The notes under the pieces: model-generated
Databases searched by the model: none
Told to the model about the DNA's origin: nothing
The model's input: only the letters and a program-made list of their open reading frames with translations
Translations under genes and position numbers: made by a program
Part shown: positions 11,876 to 23,604 of the stretch, in pieces
How positions within the stretch are numbered: the stretch's first letter is position 1
How the letters are laid out: each line of letters begins with the position of its first letter
Assembly: GCA_037447655.1 (NCBI GenBank)
Contig: JBBHKE010002347.1
Span: forward strand, 1-64,000
Length of the DNA stretch: 64,000 nucleotides
Reading direction: 5' to 3'
Source: Zygnema cylindricum
Lineage: Eukaryota > Streptophyta > Zygnematophyceae > Zygnematales > Zygnemataceae

Positions 11876-12909
11876 TGTAGAAATTAAAGGTTATTTTAGT
11901 ATTTTCTAGGTTTTGTAAAATGCAGAAAAAAAGTAGAGGCAGTCTACCACTAACTCCTCTCTCCAACTCCCACACTTGTCGTAGTCACTGAAAGTTGGAG
12001 AGGGAGATAGAGCCATGGCCGCCTATGCTATCCTGACGGGGACAAATATTAGGTTAGTAGATTTTACCAAAATAAACTTGGCGGGCACAAGATTTGAACT
12101 TGAAACCTGCCGTCCGCCAAAGTAGCCAGTAGCCTGTAGCCTTAGCCAACTAGTCTAAACCAGAGATATATGATATAGGGTTTGATAGTTATTTAAATAT
12201 TAACACGTCGGCTATCTTCATTCAACGCGATATTTAGACATAGATACAGTTTTTAATGTACGGCGTACAGCACATCCGAAACGGATACCGCGCATTTTGT
12301 TTCGAAGGCGAAACAAATATTGCCAAGTATTTATGACCGCCACGATTGTAATCCGGCTTAATCGGACGGCCACGAAGCATGCCGAGATCGCGCAATAGGT
12401 TTTTTGCGGTTTGAGGTTGACGTCACATCAATCGCCACGTGGCAGAATCACATTGGATTACGGCATCTCCGGGGATTCCAGGAACGAATCCCAAAATGAC
12501 ATGTGTCGACTTTTTGGCCATGTCGTACAGTGGCCGTACATAAAGTACAACGACACCTGTACCTTTATGTACGATACACTATTATGATTGGTGCCGTACT
12601 TTAGTAGATAGAGTTTTAGAGAGAAACAGGACTTAGAAAAATTTGATAGATTGGACCCTCTCTCCTAGAGAGCTTCTATACAAAAGGTCAACTTTGACCC
12701 TTCATAACTTACTGCTCAGAAGAGCAAATTCAGAGGTTATTTTTGCTATCGACTCAAGGGAGTCTTGCATTTACAAAAGTGAAGGTGGTCAGAGTTTTTG
12801 AATGCCTGGGTGGCAATTATTCATGCTGAAACACAAAGGGTTCTTGGTTATCCTAGAGGCTTTGTGTGAGCTGCCTACTCTGAGGTCCTATGGAGGTCTC
12901 ACAGTTGCA
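11876..12909 (+). repeat. 5' LTR of C1
   Basis: It starts TGTAGAAATTAA and ends AGTTGCA. It contains the family landmarks: the AGAGCCATGGC block near 12010, a tRNA-like block on the opposite strand near 12080-12170, a cluster of GTAC motifs near 12530-12600, and the GTCAACTTTGACCC block near 12690. The same order occurs in all LTRs of this family in the window. Confidence 0.85.
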
Positions 12910-12924
12910 CGTTATAGGCCCACC
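12910..12924 (+). other. Primer-binding site of C1 (decayed)
   Basis: The 15 bases directly after the LTR read CGTTATAGGCCCACC. They differ at two places from the intact site GGTTATGGGCCCACC in C2 and J. One change turns the embedded ATG into ATA. Confidence 0.75.
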
Positions 12925-14032
12925 ATCTAGGGTGCCCATATTCAATGGAGCTGGATTCATATTATGGGAAAATATGATGACAGGAGCTCTATGTGAGAAA
13001 CGGTTTTGGGGAATAGTGAGTGGACGGGTGAGGCATCCATCCAATCTTGGGATACCTCCACGGTTTACAAGAGGCAGATTCACTAGAGATGGAGATCCAT
13101 CTTCAACGGAGGAGACAAAGGAATGAGAGGTGGTGGACAAAGGAAAGGAGAAGGAGACGGTCACACCAATAGCAACTTGTTCGGCATTCATGTCACCTAT
13201 TCTGAGGAACTAGGAGAATGATATCGATACCTGGGACTACAACAATATGACGGCTAAGCACTTCATCCTCCGCCATCTTACTCAAGGGCTTGCATCTCCC
13301 CATTTGCAGGTAGAGAGGGCATCCGATCTTTGGGTGGCTCTTATAGAGATGTACGGAAGTGGTACGATTTAGCAACAACAGTTGGCTGATCAGAAAATTA
13401 AGGAGTATGTTTACAAAGGGGGGAAGATGTTAGATTTTTGCAATAAGCTTGCTACACTTTTCATGGAACTGAGAAAAGAAAAGCTTTAAGAAAAGGAAAG
13501 TTTAACTGTTTAGATAAGTTACCCGATAGTTCGAGAACATAGTTCCCGTAAGACTTTAAGGTGGATTTGAATTCGGTGGATGATTTTCGCCGGAGAATTC
13601 AATTGAGATCTGAGGGCATGGCAAATTTTAAGGACCGATTGCAGAAACAATGATTCCAGAAAACAGGTTGGAAACTATCGAGGGGGGGGGCAGAAAAATC
13701 AGACCGAGGAGTTCGACCAAGGACTCCTAGGATTTGTGCCATTTTTGTAAGAAACCGGGGCACTATATGGCTGAATGCACTAGGTTAACTAAGCTACGGT
13801 TAAAGGAGGGGCAGACCGGTGGACCCTCGAGAGGAAAAAAAAAGGCCCTTGTGACACAGGTACATGAGGCGGAATCCGAGGACGAGGACGATGAGCTCCT
13901 GTTGGATGAGGAGTTGGAAGCGACAAACGAGGTAAAATTCCACGAAAGTAGAATGTGCTTTCGGTGGATTGAAAGGTGAAGTAGGTTGGATTGTAGATTC
14001 ACGTGCCTCCATGCACATGTGTAAGGATAAAC
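12925..14032 (+). pseudogene. C1 gag, 5' part
   Basis: The frame carries the copia gag N-terminus (VPIFNGAGFILWENMM), then frame-shifted gag helices, and a zinc knuckle CHFCKKPGHYMAEC at about 13736-13777 followed by an acidic linker (EDEDDELLLDEELE). It ends in the protease start, where the active-site triplet reads Asp-Ser-Arg rather than Asp-Ser-Gly, just before C2 interrupts. An open frame from an ATG at 12890, within the LTR end, covers the first part. Stops at 13124 and later show it is dead. Confidence 0.75.
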
Positions 14033-14037
14033 ACCTG

Positions 14038-15083
14038 TGAAACTCTGAGACCTCCATAAGTCCTCAGAGTGGACAGCTTCCAAGAAGCCTCTAGGATAAT
14101 CCTGACCCCTTTGTGTTTAAGCAAAAATAACTGCCACCCTGGCAGACAAAAACTCTGACCACCTTCACCTCTATGAAGACAAGACTCCCCTGAGTGGATA
14201 GCAAAAAGAATCTCTGAATTTGCTCCCCTGAGCAGTAAGTTATGGAGGGTCAAAGTTGACCTTTTGTACAGAAGCTCTCTGGGAGAGAGGGTCCTATCTC
14301 CTAATTTTTCTAAGTCCTATCTCTCTCACAGACTCTATCTACTGATGTAGAGAACCAATCAGAATTGAGTTCCGTACGTGAAAGTACAGCTGCCGGTGTA
14401 CTTTAGGTACGGACTTTGTACGACATGGCCTAAATGTCGACACATGTCATATCCGGATTCGATGTCATAATCTCTGGGGATTCCACGATCCAATGTAATT
14501 TCGCCACGCGTCATCCGATGTGGCGATGGCGACAAACCGCCGAAAACTTCCTTCGCGATCTCGGCGCTAATTGCGGCCGTCCGATTAGAATCTAATTTAA
14601 TCGTAGCCGTAATAAATACATGTGCAGTATTTGTTTCATTTACGAAACAAATGTGCGGTATTGATTTATAGTCCGTACCGTAATCCGTACTTTATATATT
14701 ACCGGATCTATGTATCCCGTAATCTATTATAGTTAAATGAATAATCGTACGTATCTTGATTTAAATAACTATCAAACTATATACTATGTATCATGACTCC
14801 TAGACTTAACGGCTAAGACTACCGGCTATTGCCTCTCTTGGCCGGTAGGTACAAGGATCAATTCCTGCCGCCCGCACCTACCTTTTAAATAAATAAACGC
14901 GAACTAATATAAATTTCCCGTAAACTTGAGGATAGCCTAGGTAGCCATGGCTCTAGCTTCCTCTCCAATTTCTCAGTGACTGCGACAAGTTTGAGAGTTG
15001 GAGAGAGAAGTTAGAGGTAGACTGCCTCGGCTTCTTTCTTTCTATTCAGACCTAGAAAATACTTAAAACCATTAATTTCTACA
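14038..15083 (-). repeat. 3' LTR of C2
   Basis: On the minus strand it starts TGTAGAAATTAATGG and ends AGAGTTTCA. Five GTAC motifs fall within 48 bp (14374-14421). A B-box-like GGATCAATTCC sits at 14855-14865 on the + strand, antisense to the element. It is nearly identical to 19436-20483. Confidence 0.92.
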
Positions 15084-15096
15084 CTCCCCTTATTTT
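15084..15096 (-). other. Polypurine tract of C2
   Basis: The minus-strand sequence AAAATAAGGGGAG directly abuts the 3' LTR, the position from which plus-strand DNA synthesis is primed. Near-identical tracts precede the LTRs of G (32721-32733), J and K. Confidence 0.85.
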
Positions 15097-15101
15097 CTAG
15101 T

Positions 15102-17052
15102 CAATCTTTAATTTCAGACCACACTTCTCCCTGCAGAAAATTAGCTTAGGGGAAGGCACAGTTTTGGTCATCATATCTGCTACCATCTCACTATCTGGTC
15201 AGTACTCTAAACTAATTATTTTATTTTCTACTTTCTCTGTAACAAAGCTGAGTCTAATGTCCATGTTTTTAGCTTTAAAATGATGTTTAGGATTGGCAAA
15301 AATAGCGATTGCTGCTTGATTATCACAAAATATTTTCTGCACACCACTCTTAAGATGACCAAGTTCACCAAGTAAAGACTTGACCCACATCAATTCTTTT
15401 ACAGCAGAGCAAGAGGCCATATACTCAGCCTCCATGGTGGACTGAGCAATAACCTTTTGCTGTTTGCTACTCCAACAGCAAGCCCCATCACCCACATATA
15501 ATACATATCCAGAAGTGCATCTCCTCATCGGAGCATCACCATAACTAGCATCACTCCAAGTAGTGATGTCAGTATTCTCCCCACCCAAATGCAACCATAG
15601 ATCCCTAGTTCCTATCAAGTATCTAAGAACTCTCTTAGCTGCCTCCCAATCCTTCTTAGTGGGAGCATTTAGACTTCTACTCAGCACTCCTACAGCTGCA
15701 GCTAAATCCGGTCGGGTACAATTCAGAAAATAGATTAGACTTCCCACTACTTGCCTGTAAGGAATAGTCTGCATGAACTTCTGTTCTTCAGGAGATAATT
15801 CCTCGTCTAAGACTATGACTCCTTCTTCCTCACTCCCCTCACTTCCCTTCTTCAATTCCATTGGAGTTGTACAACTATTAGCTTTATCCATTTGAAATTT
15901 TTCAAGCATGTTCCCTATTGCTTCCTTTTGAGTCAATCTTATAATTTTTCTTTTTCGGTCTCTCTCTACTTGAATTCCCAAAATATATTTTGCTTCCCCC
16001 ATATCCTTCATTTCAAATCTCCCCTTAAGATCGGTTTTCAGTTTATTATTTTTTTCCATTGATTTACTTAAAACAAGCAAATCATCAACATAAATTGCAA
16101 TAAATATAAAACCTTCCTCATCTTCGAAAACATAGATTGAGTGATCTGAGCTGATCCGAATATATCCTAGACCGGTAAGAAACTCATCAAGCTTCTTATT
16201 CCACTGTCGAGGCGCCTGTTTCAAACCATAAAGAGATTTAATCAGCCGGCATACCTTACTCCCCTCTCCTTCTTCCATAAACCCTTCGGGTTGTCGCATG
16301 AAGATCTCTTCTTCCAATTCTCCATGCAAAAAGGATGTTATGATGTCCATCTGGTGCACTTCCATGCCTTTCGCTGCTGCCAGGCTGAGAAGTATGCGGA
16401 CGGAGGGAAATCTGACCACCGGGGCAAAGGTTTCCTCGTAGTCAATTCCCTCCTTTTGTGTAAATCCCTTTGCCACTAGTCGGGCCTTGTAGCGCTCGAT
16501 TGTGTTATCTGGGTTCAGTTTTAATTTGAAAACCCACTTACAACCGATTGGTTTTCGGTTAGGTGGACAATCCACCAGCTCCCAAGTATCGGCTGCCATA
16601 ATTGAGGCCATCTCTTCATTGATTGTTGTCTTCCACCGATTTCTTTCTGGACAAGTCATCGCCTCTCCATAAGTTTGAGGTTCATCTTGATGAGATAGTT
16701 TTGTTACCTTGTTATTAACCTGTTTTTCTTGCACTCTTTTACTACTTCTCCTTCCCCCTTCAAAATTTGAGGTCGGAATAGATGGTTCTCGTGGATTCTT
16801 TCGAACAAACTCGGTTTCTCCCCTATCCCTTGATTCCGAATCAATTTCCACCACGTCTTCCGCTTCGGGTAGAGTTGTCACTGGAGTTTCCATAGCCGAG
16901 TCCTTTTCGGTCTGATTTGTTCCTGCAAGAGTGTCATCTTCCCTAAAACCTGGATAGTCAGGAAGCTCAAAGTCATCGGAATTTTCTAACTCAAATCTGA
17001 TTTTTACTGACTTCCTATATTTGAAGGGATCCACAGACTTTCTTTCATCCAT
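15102..17052 (-). pseudogene. C2 reverse transcriptase and RNase H
   Basis: The 617-codon frame 17052-15199 holds the copia RT: WKTTINEEMASIM near residue 140, CKWVFKLK at 171, the first catalytic Asp in QMDI (236), [11 protein letters not shown] near 274-284 and YVDD at 321-324. RNase H follows: Asp501 in WSDASYGD, Glu541 or 543 in STMEAEYMA, and Asp577 in FCDNQAAI. A TGA at 15199-15201 replaces an Arg codon present in copy K. Beyond it, coding sequence continues to about 15102 (MVADMMTK-type tail) before the purine tract. The frame is offset by one base from the integrase frame upstream, through a one-base deletion near 17090. Confidence 0.9.
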
Positions 17053-18823
17053 AACTACTAGATGCTTTACTAAGATTATATCTTCCCTTTTTTAGATCAT
17101 AAATTCTATATCCTTTATCATCTTCATCATATCCTAATAAGTATCCTGGTTTTCCTTTAGGATCTAACTTCCAATTGGACCGATCAGTATCTAGACTGAA
17201 CACTTGACTGCCGAAAACCTTTAAATGAGATAAGTCTGGTTTTCGGCCTGTCCATCTCTCATAAGGTGTTTGATCTTTTATAGCTGAAGTAAGAACTCTA
17301 TTTTTGAGGTAATCAGCACAGTTCATTGCTTCTGCCCAAAACCTTTTTCCTATCTTCTTATCCGACAACATACTTCTAGCACTATATCTTAGTGTTCTAT
17401 TTAACCTTTCAGCTACCCCATTCTGTTCCGGATTTTCTGGAACTGTCTTTTGGTGTTGAACCCCATCTTCCCTCAAAAAATCCTCAAACTGGTTAGAAGT
17501 ATACTCTCCACCATTGTCACTCCTTACTCTCTTGATTGGAGTTTCATGGAGTTTTTCGCTCCATGCTTTATATTGTCTAAAACAGTCCTCAGCTTCTGAC
17601 TTGTTTTTCAAAAAATACATCCGGGAATACCGAGACCAATCATCAATTATAGTCATCATAAATCTCTTCCCCCCCGGTGAGGGCACTCTAGCCGGTCCCC
17701 AAATATCTGTGTGTACTAGATGTAGAAGTTTTTCTCCCTTGTAGGTGGCTGTTTTAGGAAAGGGTAATCTGTGTGCTTTACCTTGAGCACACCCACTACA
17801 ATCACTTATATCATCACTCTCACTGAACTGAATCCCTTCCACCACCCCCATCTTTTTCATCTCCCTTAACTTATCTAGATTCACATGCCCAAGCCTCTTA
17901 TGCCACATCATAATATCATGAACATTAGCATAATAAAGTTTCTTCGTTTCATTACTTAAGATCAGCCTAAACATCCCATGGCTACCTTTCTCAGCAATGA
18001 AATAGACATCCTCCTCAAAACTAGCAGTAAAGACTCCTTCCCTAGTGCTAGTAAAAAAACCCTTATCATCTAATACAGATGTAGAGATAAGGTTTTTGTT
18101 CAGTTCCGGGATAAACAATACATCGGAGAATGTTAATATGGATGTCTTTCCTTCTACTAACACTTTCAGATCTACCGATCCTACAAGACTAGTGGTGACT
18201 ATCCTCCCATCCCCGTACTCTATCTCTACGGTGGGAATCTTTCTTATCTTAGTGAACAAGTGCCTATCCTTACATATGTGCATTGAGGCACCTGAATCTA
18301 TAATCCAGCCTGTTTCACCTTTCAATCCACCGTAAACACATTTATGCCTTCGTGAAATTTCAACCTCAGTTTTCGCCTCCAACTCCTCATCCAAAAGGAG
18401 CTCATCGTCCTCGTTTTCGGATTCCGCCTCAAGTACCTGTGTGACAAGGTCCTTTTTCTTTCCTCTCGGGGTACCACCGATCTGCCCCTCCTTTAACCGA
18501 AGCTCGGTTAGCTTGGTGCACTCTGCCATATAGTGCCCCGGTTTCTTACAAAAATGACATAAACCTTTGGGAGCCCTTGGTTCGAACTCGCCAACATGTT
18601 TTTTCTGCTCCCTACCCCCATAGTTTCCGACTGGTTTCCGGGAATCCTTGTTCCTCCAATCGGTCGCTGTTGCCAAGGCATGGCCACTCTTTCCTCCCCT
18701 TCGGATCTCAATCGTATTTTCTCGAACGAGAATCATCCCTACCACTGAGTTCCATATCCACCTTGAGTCCGGCAAGTCCTGCACACGGTTGACTATGTTC
18801 TCGAACTCATCAGGTAACTTCAT
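17045..18823 (-). pseudogene. C2 gag knuckle, protease and integrase
   Basis: This is a 592-codon frame. A zinc knuckle CX2CX4HX4C lies at residues 89-102. A basic-acidic linker follows, then the protease active site IIDSGAS with Asp176. Integrase has the zinc-binding residues His308, His313, Cys342 and Cys345, and catalytic Asp373 (HTDIWGP), Asp436 (RSDNGGEY) and Glu472 (NGVAERLN), a DX35E spacing. All catalytic residues are kept. The frame closes at 17045 because of the one-base shift, so RT-RNase H is no longer continuous. The order protease-integrase-RT fixes the superfamily as Ty1/copia. Confidence 0.92.
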
Positions 18824-19431
18824 TAGTAAACAGTTAACCTTTTTTTTTTCACTAAAAACTTTTCCCGACTCTCTAGCTCCATGAAGAGTGTAGCAAGCTC
18901 ATTGCAAAAATCGAACATATTTCCCCCTTTGTATACATACTCCTTAACTTTCTGATCAGCCAACTGTTGTTGCTGAATCATACCACTTCGGTACATCTCT
19001 ATGAGAGCCATCCAAAGATCGGATGCCCTCTCTACCTGCAAATGAGGACATGCAAGTCCTTGAGTGAGATGGCGTAGGATGAAGTGCTTTGCCGCCATAT
19101 TGTTGAAGTCCCTGGTTTCAGTATCATTCTCCTCGTTCCTTGGAATAGGTGACATGAATGCTAAACCAGTTGCTATTGGTGTGGTCGCCTCCTTCTCTTT
19201 TCCTTTGTCCACCACCTCTCCTTCCTTTGTTTCCTCCGTTGAAGGTGAATCCTCTTTCCTGGTGAATCTGCTTCCTTTAAACCCTGGAGGAATTCGAAGG
19301 CTTGATGGACGCCCCAATGGTCCACTCACTATCCCCCAAAACCTTTTTTCGCATAGAGCTCCTATCATCATACTTTCCCAGTATATGAAGCCAGTTCCAT
19401 TAAAGATTGGTACCCTAGAGGGTGGGCCCAT
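18823..19431 (-). pseudogene. C2 gag N-terminal part
   Basis: The frame begins either at the ATG inside the primer-binding site (19431-19429) or 24 bases earlier at an ATG in the last bases of the LTR (19455). Only about eleven codons separate the PBS ATG from the conserved copia gag start motif (VPIFNGTGFIYWESMM), so no later start is plausible. Gag helices follow, including LATLFMELESREK. The frame is lost in a run of ten A at 18841-18850 (minus strand), where gag should run on into the knuckle frame. A sequencing or assembly error in that homopolymer is possible. Confidence 0.85.
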
Positions 19432-19435
19432 AACC
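19421..19435 (-). other. Primer-binding site of C2, half-tRNA type
   Basis: GGTTATGGGCCCACC on the minus strand abuts the 5' LTR with no spacer. As I recall plant initiator tRNA-Met, its anticodon arm contains GGTGGGCCCATAACC, a perfect 15-base complement. Drosophila copia uses the same internal region of the same tRNA. The embedded ATG is in frame with gag. Confidence 0.85.
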
Positions 19436-20483
19436 TGAAACTCTGAGACCTCCATAAGTCCTCAGAGTGGACAGCTTCCAAGAAGCCTCTAGGATAATCC
19501 TGACCCCTTTGTGTTTAAGAAAAAATAACTGCCACCCTGGCAGACAAAAACTCTGACCACCTTCACCCCTGTGAAGACAAGACTCCCCTGAGTCGATAGC
19601 AAAAAGAATCTCTGAATTTGCTCCCCTGAGCAGTAAGTTATGGAGGGTCAAATTTGACCTTTTGTACAGAAGCTCTCTGGGAGAGAGGGTCCTATCGCCT
19701 AATTTTTCTAAGTCCTATCTCTCTCACAGACTCCATCTACTGATGTACGAAACCTATCAGAATTGTCTTCCGTACGCAAAAGTACAGCTGCCGGTGTACT
19801 TTAGGTACGGACTTTGTACGACATGGCCTAAATGTCGACACATGTCATATCCGGATTCGATGTCATAATCTCCGGGGATTCCACGATCCAATGTAATTTC
19901 GCCACGCGTCATCCGATGTGGCGATGGCGACAAACCGCCGAAAACTTCCTCCGCGATCTCGGCGCTAATTGCGGCCGTCCGATTAGAATCTAATTTAATC
20001 GTAGCCGTAATAAATACATGTGCAGTATTTGTTTCATTTACGAAACAAATGCGCGGTATTGATTTATAGTCCGTACCGTAATCCGTACTTTATATATTAC
20101 CGGATCTATGTATCCCGTAATCTATTATAGTTAAATGAATAATCGTACGTATCTTGATTTAAATAACTATCAAACTATATACTATGTATCATGACTCCTA
20201 GACTTAACGGCTAAGGCTACCGGCTATTCCCTGTCTGCCGGCCGGTAGGTACAAGGATCAATTCCTGCCGCCGGCACATACCTTTTAAATAAATAAACCC
20301 GAACTAATATAAATTTCCCGTAAACCTGAGGATAGCCTAGGTAGCCATGGCTCTAGCTTCCTCTCCAATTTCTCAGTGACTGCGACAAGTTTGAGAGTTT
20401 GAGAGAGAAGTTAGAGGTAGACTGCCTCGGCCTCTTTCTTTCTATTCAGACCTAGAAAATACTTAAAACCATTAATTTCTACA
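19436..20483 (-). repeat. 5' LTR of C2
   Basis: This is the 1048-bp partner of 14038-15083. On the minus strand it runs from TGTAGAAATTAATGG to AGAGTTTCA, followed immediately by the primer-binding site. It carries the same GTAC cluster and the same antisense B-box-like site. Confidence 0.92.
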
Positions 20484-20488
20484 ACCTG

Positions 20489-21650
20489 TTCACTAAGATA
20501 AAAAAGATTCCCACCGTAGAGATAGAGTACAGGGATGGGAGGATAGTCACTACTACTCTTGTAGGATCGGTAGATCTAAAAGTGTTAGTAGAAGGAAAGA
20601 CATCTAAAGTCACATTGTCCGATGTATTGTTTATTTTGGAGCTGAACAAAAACCTCATCTCTACGTCTGTAGTCTTTAGTGCTAGTTTTGAGGAGGAAGT
20701 TTATTTCACTGCTGAAAAAGGTTTCCAAGGGATGTTTAGGCTGATTTTAAGCAATGAAAAGAATAAACTTTATTATGTTGGTGTTCATGATATAATGTTC
20801 TGGCATTAGAGGCTTGGCATGTGAATCTAGATAAGTTAAGAGATATGAAAAAGATGGGAGTAGTGGAAGGGATTCAGTTCGGTGAAAGTGAGTATCTAAG
20901 TGATTGTAGTGGATGTGCTCAAGGTAAAGCACGCAAAACTGCCGCCTATAAGGGAGAAAAGATTCTAGATTTAGTACAAACAAATATTCGGGGACCAGCC
21001 AAAGTGCCCTAACCGGGGGGGGAAGAGATTTATGATGACTATCAGTGATGATTGGTCTTGGTATTCCAAGGTGTAATTTTTGAAAAATAAGTCAGAGGCT
21101 TAGGAATGTTTTAAGCAATATAAAGCATGGAGTGAAAAACTCCATGAAACTTCAATCAAGAGAGTAAGGAGTGACAATGGTGGAGAGTATACCTCTAACC
21201 AGTTTGAGGATTTTTTGAGAGAAGATGGAGTGCAACACCAAAAGATAGTTCTGGAAAATCCTGAGCAAAATGGTGTAGCTGAAAGATTAAATAGAACACT
21301 GAGTGATAGTGCTAGAAGTATGCTGTCCAATAAGAAGATAAAAATAATTTTTGGGGTGAAACATTGAATTGTGTAAATTATCTCAAGAATAGAGTTTTTA
21401 CTTCAACAGTAATTGGCCAAACACCCTATGAGAGATGGAGAGGACGAAAACCAGATGTTTCACACTTAAAGGTTTTCGGTAGTCAAGTGTTCAGTTTAGA
21501 CAGCGATCGGTCAAACTGGAAGTTCGACCCAAAAGGAAAACCAGGATATACTAGGATATGTTGAAGATGTAAAAGGATACAGAGTCTATGATCTCAAAAG
21601 AGAGGATATTATCCTAGTGAAGCATCTAGTGGTTATGGATGAAGGAAAAT
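20489..21650 (+). pseudogene. C1 protease end and integrase
   Basis: C1 resumes exactly at the codons following the protease site cut by C2 (FTKIKKIPTVEIEY). The integrase zinc-binding region is present but its first His is lost to a stop (WH then TAG near 20807); CSGCAQGK supplies the two Cys. The core shows TNIRGP in place of the first Asp, RSDNGGEY near 21168 with the second Asp, and NGVAERLNR with the Glu near 21280. Several frameshifts break it (for example near 21013, 21090 and 21345). The copia GKPGY-type C-terminal module follows near 21540. Confidence 0.8.
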
Positions 21651-22835
21651 CTATAGATCTTTTTAAGCATACAAAGACAATCAAAATCAGATTTGAGTCA
21701 GAAAATTCTGATGACTTTGAGCTTCCTAACTATCCATGATTTCAAGAAGCTGATCATCTTGTAGGTACGGATCAGATCGAGAAGGACCCAAATGTGGAAC
21801 CCCTAGTATTAACTCCAACCGAAGCGGAAGACGTGGTGGAAATCAACCCGGAATCAACGGATAGGGGAGAAGTACAAACTGTTCGGAAGAATCGAAGAGA
21901 GCCATCTATTTCGGCAACCCAGTTTGAGGGAGGAAGAAGAAGCAACAAAAGAATGCAAGAGAGACAAGTTAAGAATAAGGTAACTAAATTGTCTCACTTC
22001 AATGAACCTCAAACTTATAATGAGGCAATAACTTGTCCTGAAAGAAACCGGTGGAAGACAGCAATTAATGTGGAGATGGCCTAAATTATGGATGCCGATA
22101 CATGGGAATTGGTGGATTGTGCTCCTGACAAGAAGCCAATTAGGTGTAAGTGGGTATTTAAGCTGAAACTGAAACCGGATAACACCATTGAGCGCTACAA
22201 GGCTCGGTTAGTGGCAAAGGGATTTACCCAGAAAGAGGGAATTGACTACGAGGAGACTTTTGCTCCGATCGTCAAGTTTCCTTTCGGTTCCGATACTTCT
22301 CATTATGGCGGCAGCAGAAGACATAGAAGTGCATCAGATAGACATCAAGACGGCCTTCCTACATGGAGAGTTGGAAGAGGAAATTTTTATGCGACAACCC
22401 GAAGGATTTGTGGAGCAAGGGGAGGAGAGGAAGGTATGCCGATTGATCAAATCTTTATATGGGTTGAAACAGGCGCCCCGGCAATGGAACAAGAAGCTCG
22501 ATGAGTTTCTTACAGGATTAGGATATATTCGGATCAGCTCAGATCACTCAATTTATTTGTTTGAAGATGAAGAAGGAATTATTTTTATTGCAATTTATGT
22601 TGATGATTTGTTTGTTTTAAGTAAATCTATGGATAAAATAAATAAGTTGAAAAATGATCTAAAAGGAAGATTTGAAATGAAAGATATGGGAGAAGCAAGG
22701 TATATTTTGGGAATTCAGGTAGAGAGAGACAGAGATAGAAAGATAATGAGATTAACTCAAAAGGAGGCAATTGGAAACATGTTACAAAATTCCAAATGGA
22801 CAAGGCTAATAGTTGTACCACTTTTATGGATCTAA
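21651..22835 (+). pseudogene. C1 reverse transcriptase
   Basis: The frame covers the acidic linker (VVEINPES, EGGRRSNKRMQER), then ITCPERNRWKTAIN with a TAA near 22082, [27 protein letters not shown], a frameshift near 22280, [34 protein letters not shown] and the catalytic YVDDLFV near 22599-22620. RT is close in sequence to C2. Another frameshift near 22780 precedes RNase H. Confidence 0.85.
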
Positions 22836-23591
22836 AGAAGGGAAGTGAGGGGAGTCTGGAAGAGGGAGTTATAATCTTAGATGATGAGGTAGGCCCGGAA
22901 GAGAAAATATTTATGCAGACCATTCCTTATACACAAGGTGTGGGCAACCTAATATATTTCATGAATTGTACCCGTCGGGACATAGCTGCAACTGTAGGAG
23001 TACTAAGTAGGAGTTTGAATGCTCACACTAACAAAGATTAGGAGGCAGCTAAGAGAGTCATTAGATATCTCATAGGAACTAAAGATCTATGGTTGCATTT
23101 GGGAGAGAAAAATACTGACATCACCACCTGGAGTGATGCCAGCTATAGGGATGCTCCTGTGAGGAGATGCACGTCTGGATATGTATTCTATCTGGGTGAT
23201 CGGGCTTGTTGCTAGAGCAGCAAGCACCAAAAGATCATTGCTCAGTCCACCATGGAGGCTGAGTACATGGCCTCTAGCTCTACTGTAAAAAAATTAATGT
23301 GGGTCAAGTATTTGCTTGGTGAGCTTGGTCATCTTAAAAGTGGTGTGCAAATTTTTTTTTGTGATAATCAGGCAGCGATTGCTATTGCTGCAAAATCCTA
23401 AACATCATTTTAAAGCCAAACACATGAACAATAGAATCAGTTTTGTTAAAGAGAAGGTAGAAAACCAAATAATCGGTTTGGAGTACAAACCAGACAGCGA
23501 GATGGTAGCAAATATGACGACAAAACCTGTGCCCTGCCCTAAGTTAATTTTTTGCCGGGAGAAGTGTGGTCTGAAATTAAAAAGTGACTAG
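22836..23591 (+). pseudogene. C1 RNase H
   Basis: The segment has the NLIYFMNCTRRDIAA region, WSDASYRDAPVRRCTSGY near 23132-23184 with the first catalytic Asp, STMEAEYMA near 23247 and CDNQAAIAI near 23359, then a tail ending in CREKCGLKLK. TAG at 23039-23041 and 23213 and a frameshift near 23395 break it. A purine tract AAAATAAAAGGAG (23592-23604) leads to the 3' LTR. Confidence 0.8.
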
Positions 23592-23604
23592 AAAATAAAA
23601 GGAG

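Larger units (their letters stand above)
14038..20483 (-). mobile_element. Ty1/copia retrotransposon C2, nearly intact, nested in C1
   Basis: This is a 6446-bp minus-strand copia with LTRs of 1046 and 1048 bp that differ at only a few percent of sites by eye. It is flanked by the perfect 5-bp target duplication ACCTG (14033-14037 and 20484-20488). The insertion cuts C1 just after its protease active site, and C1 resumes at 20489. Gag, knuckle, protease, integrase, RT and RNase H are all present. Coding breaks are two single-base frameshifts and one nonsense codon. It is the youngest element here. Confidence 0.93.
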
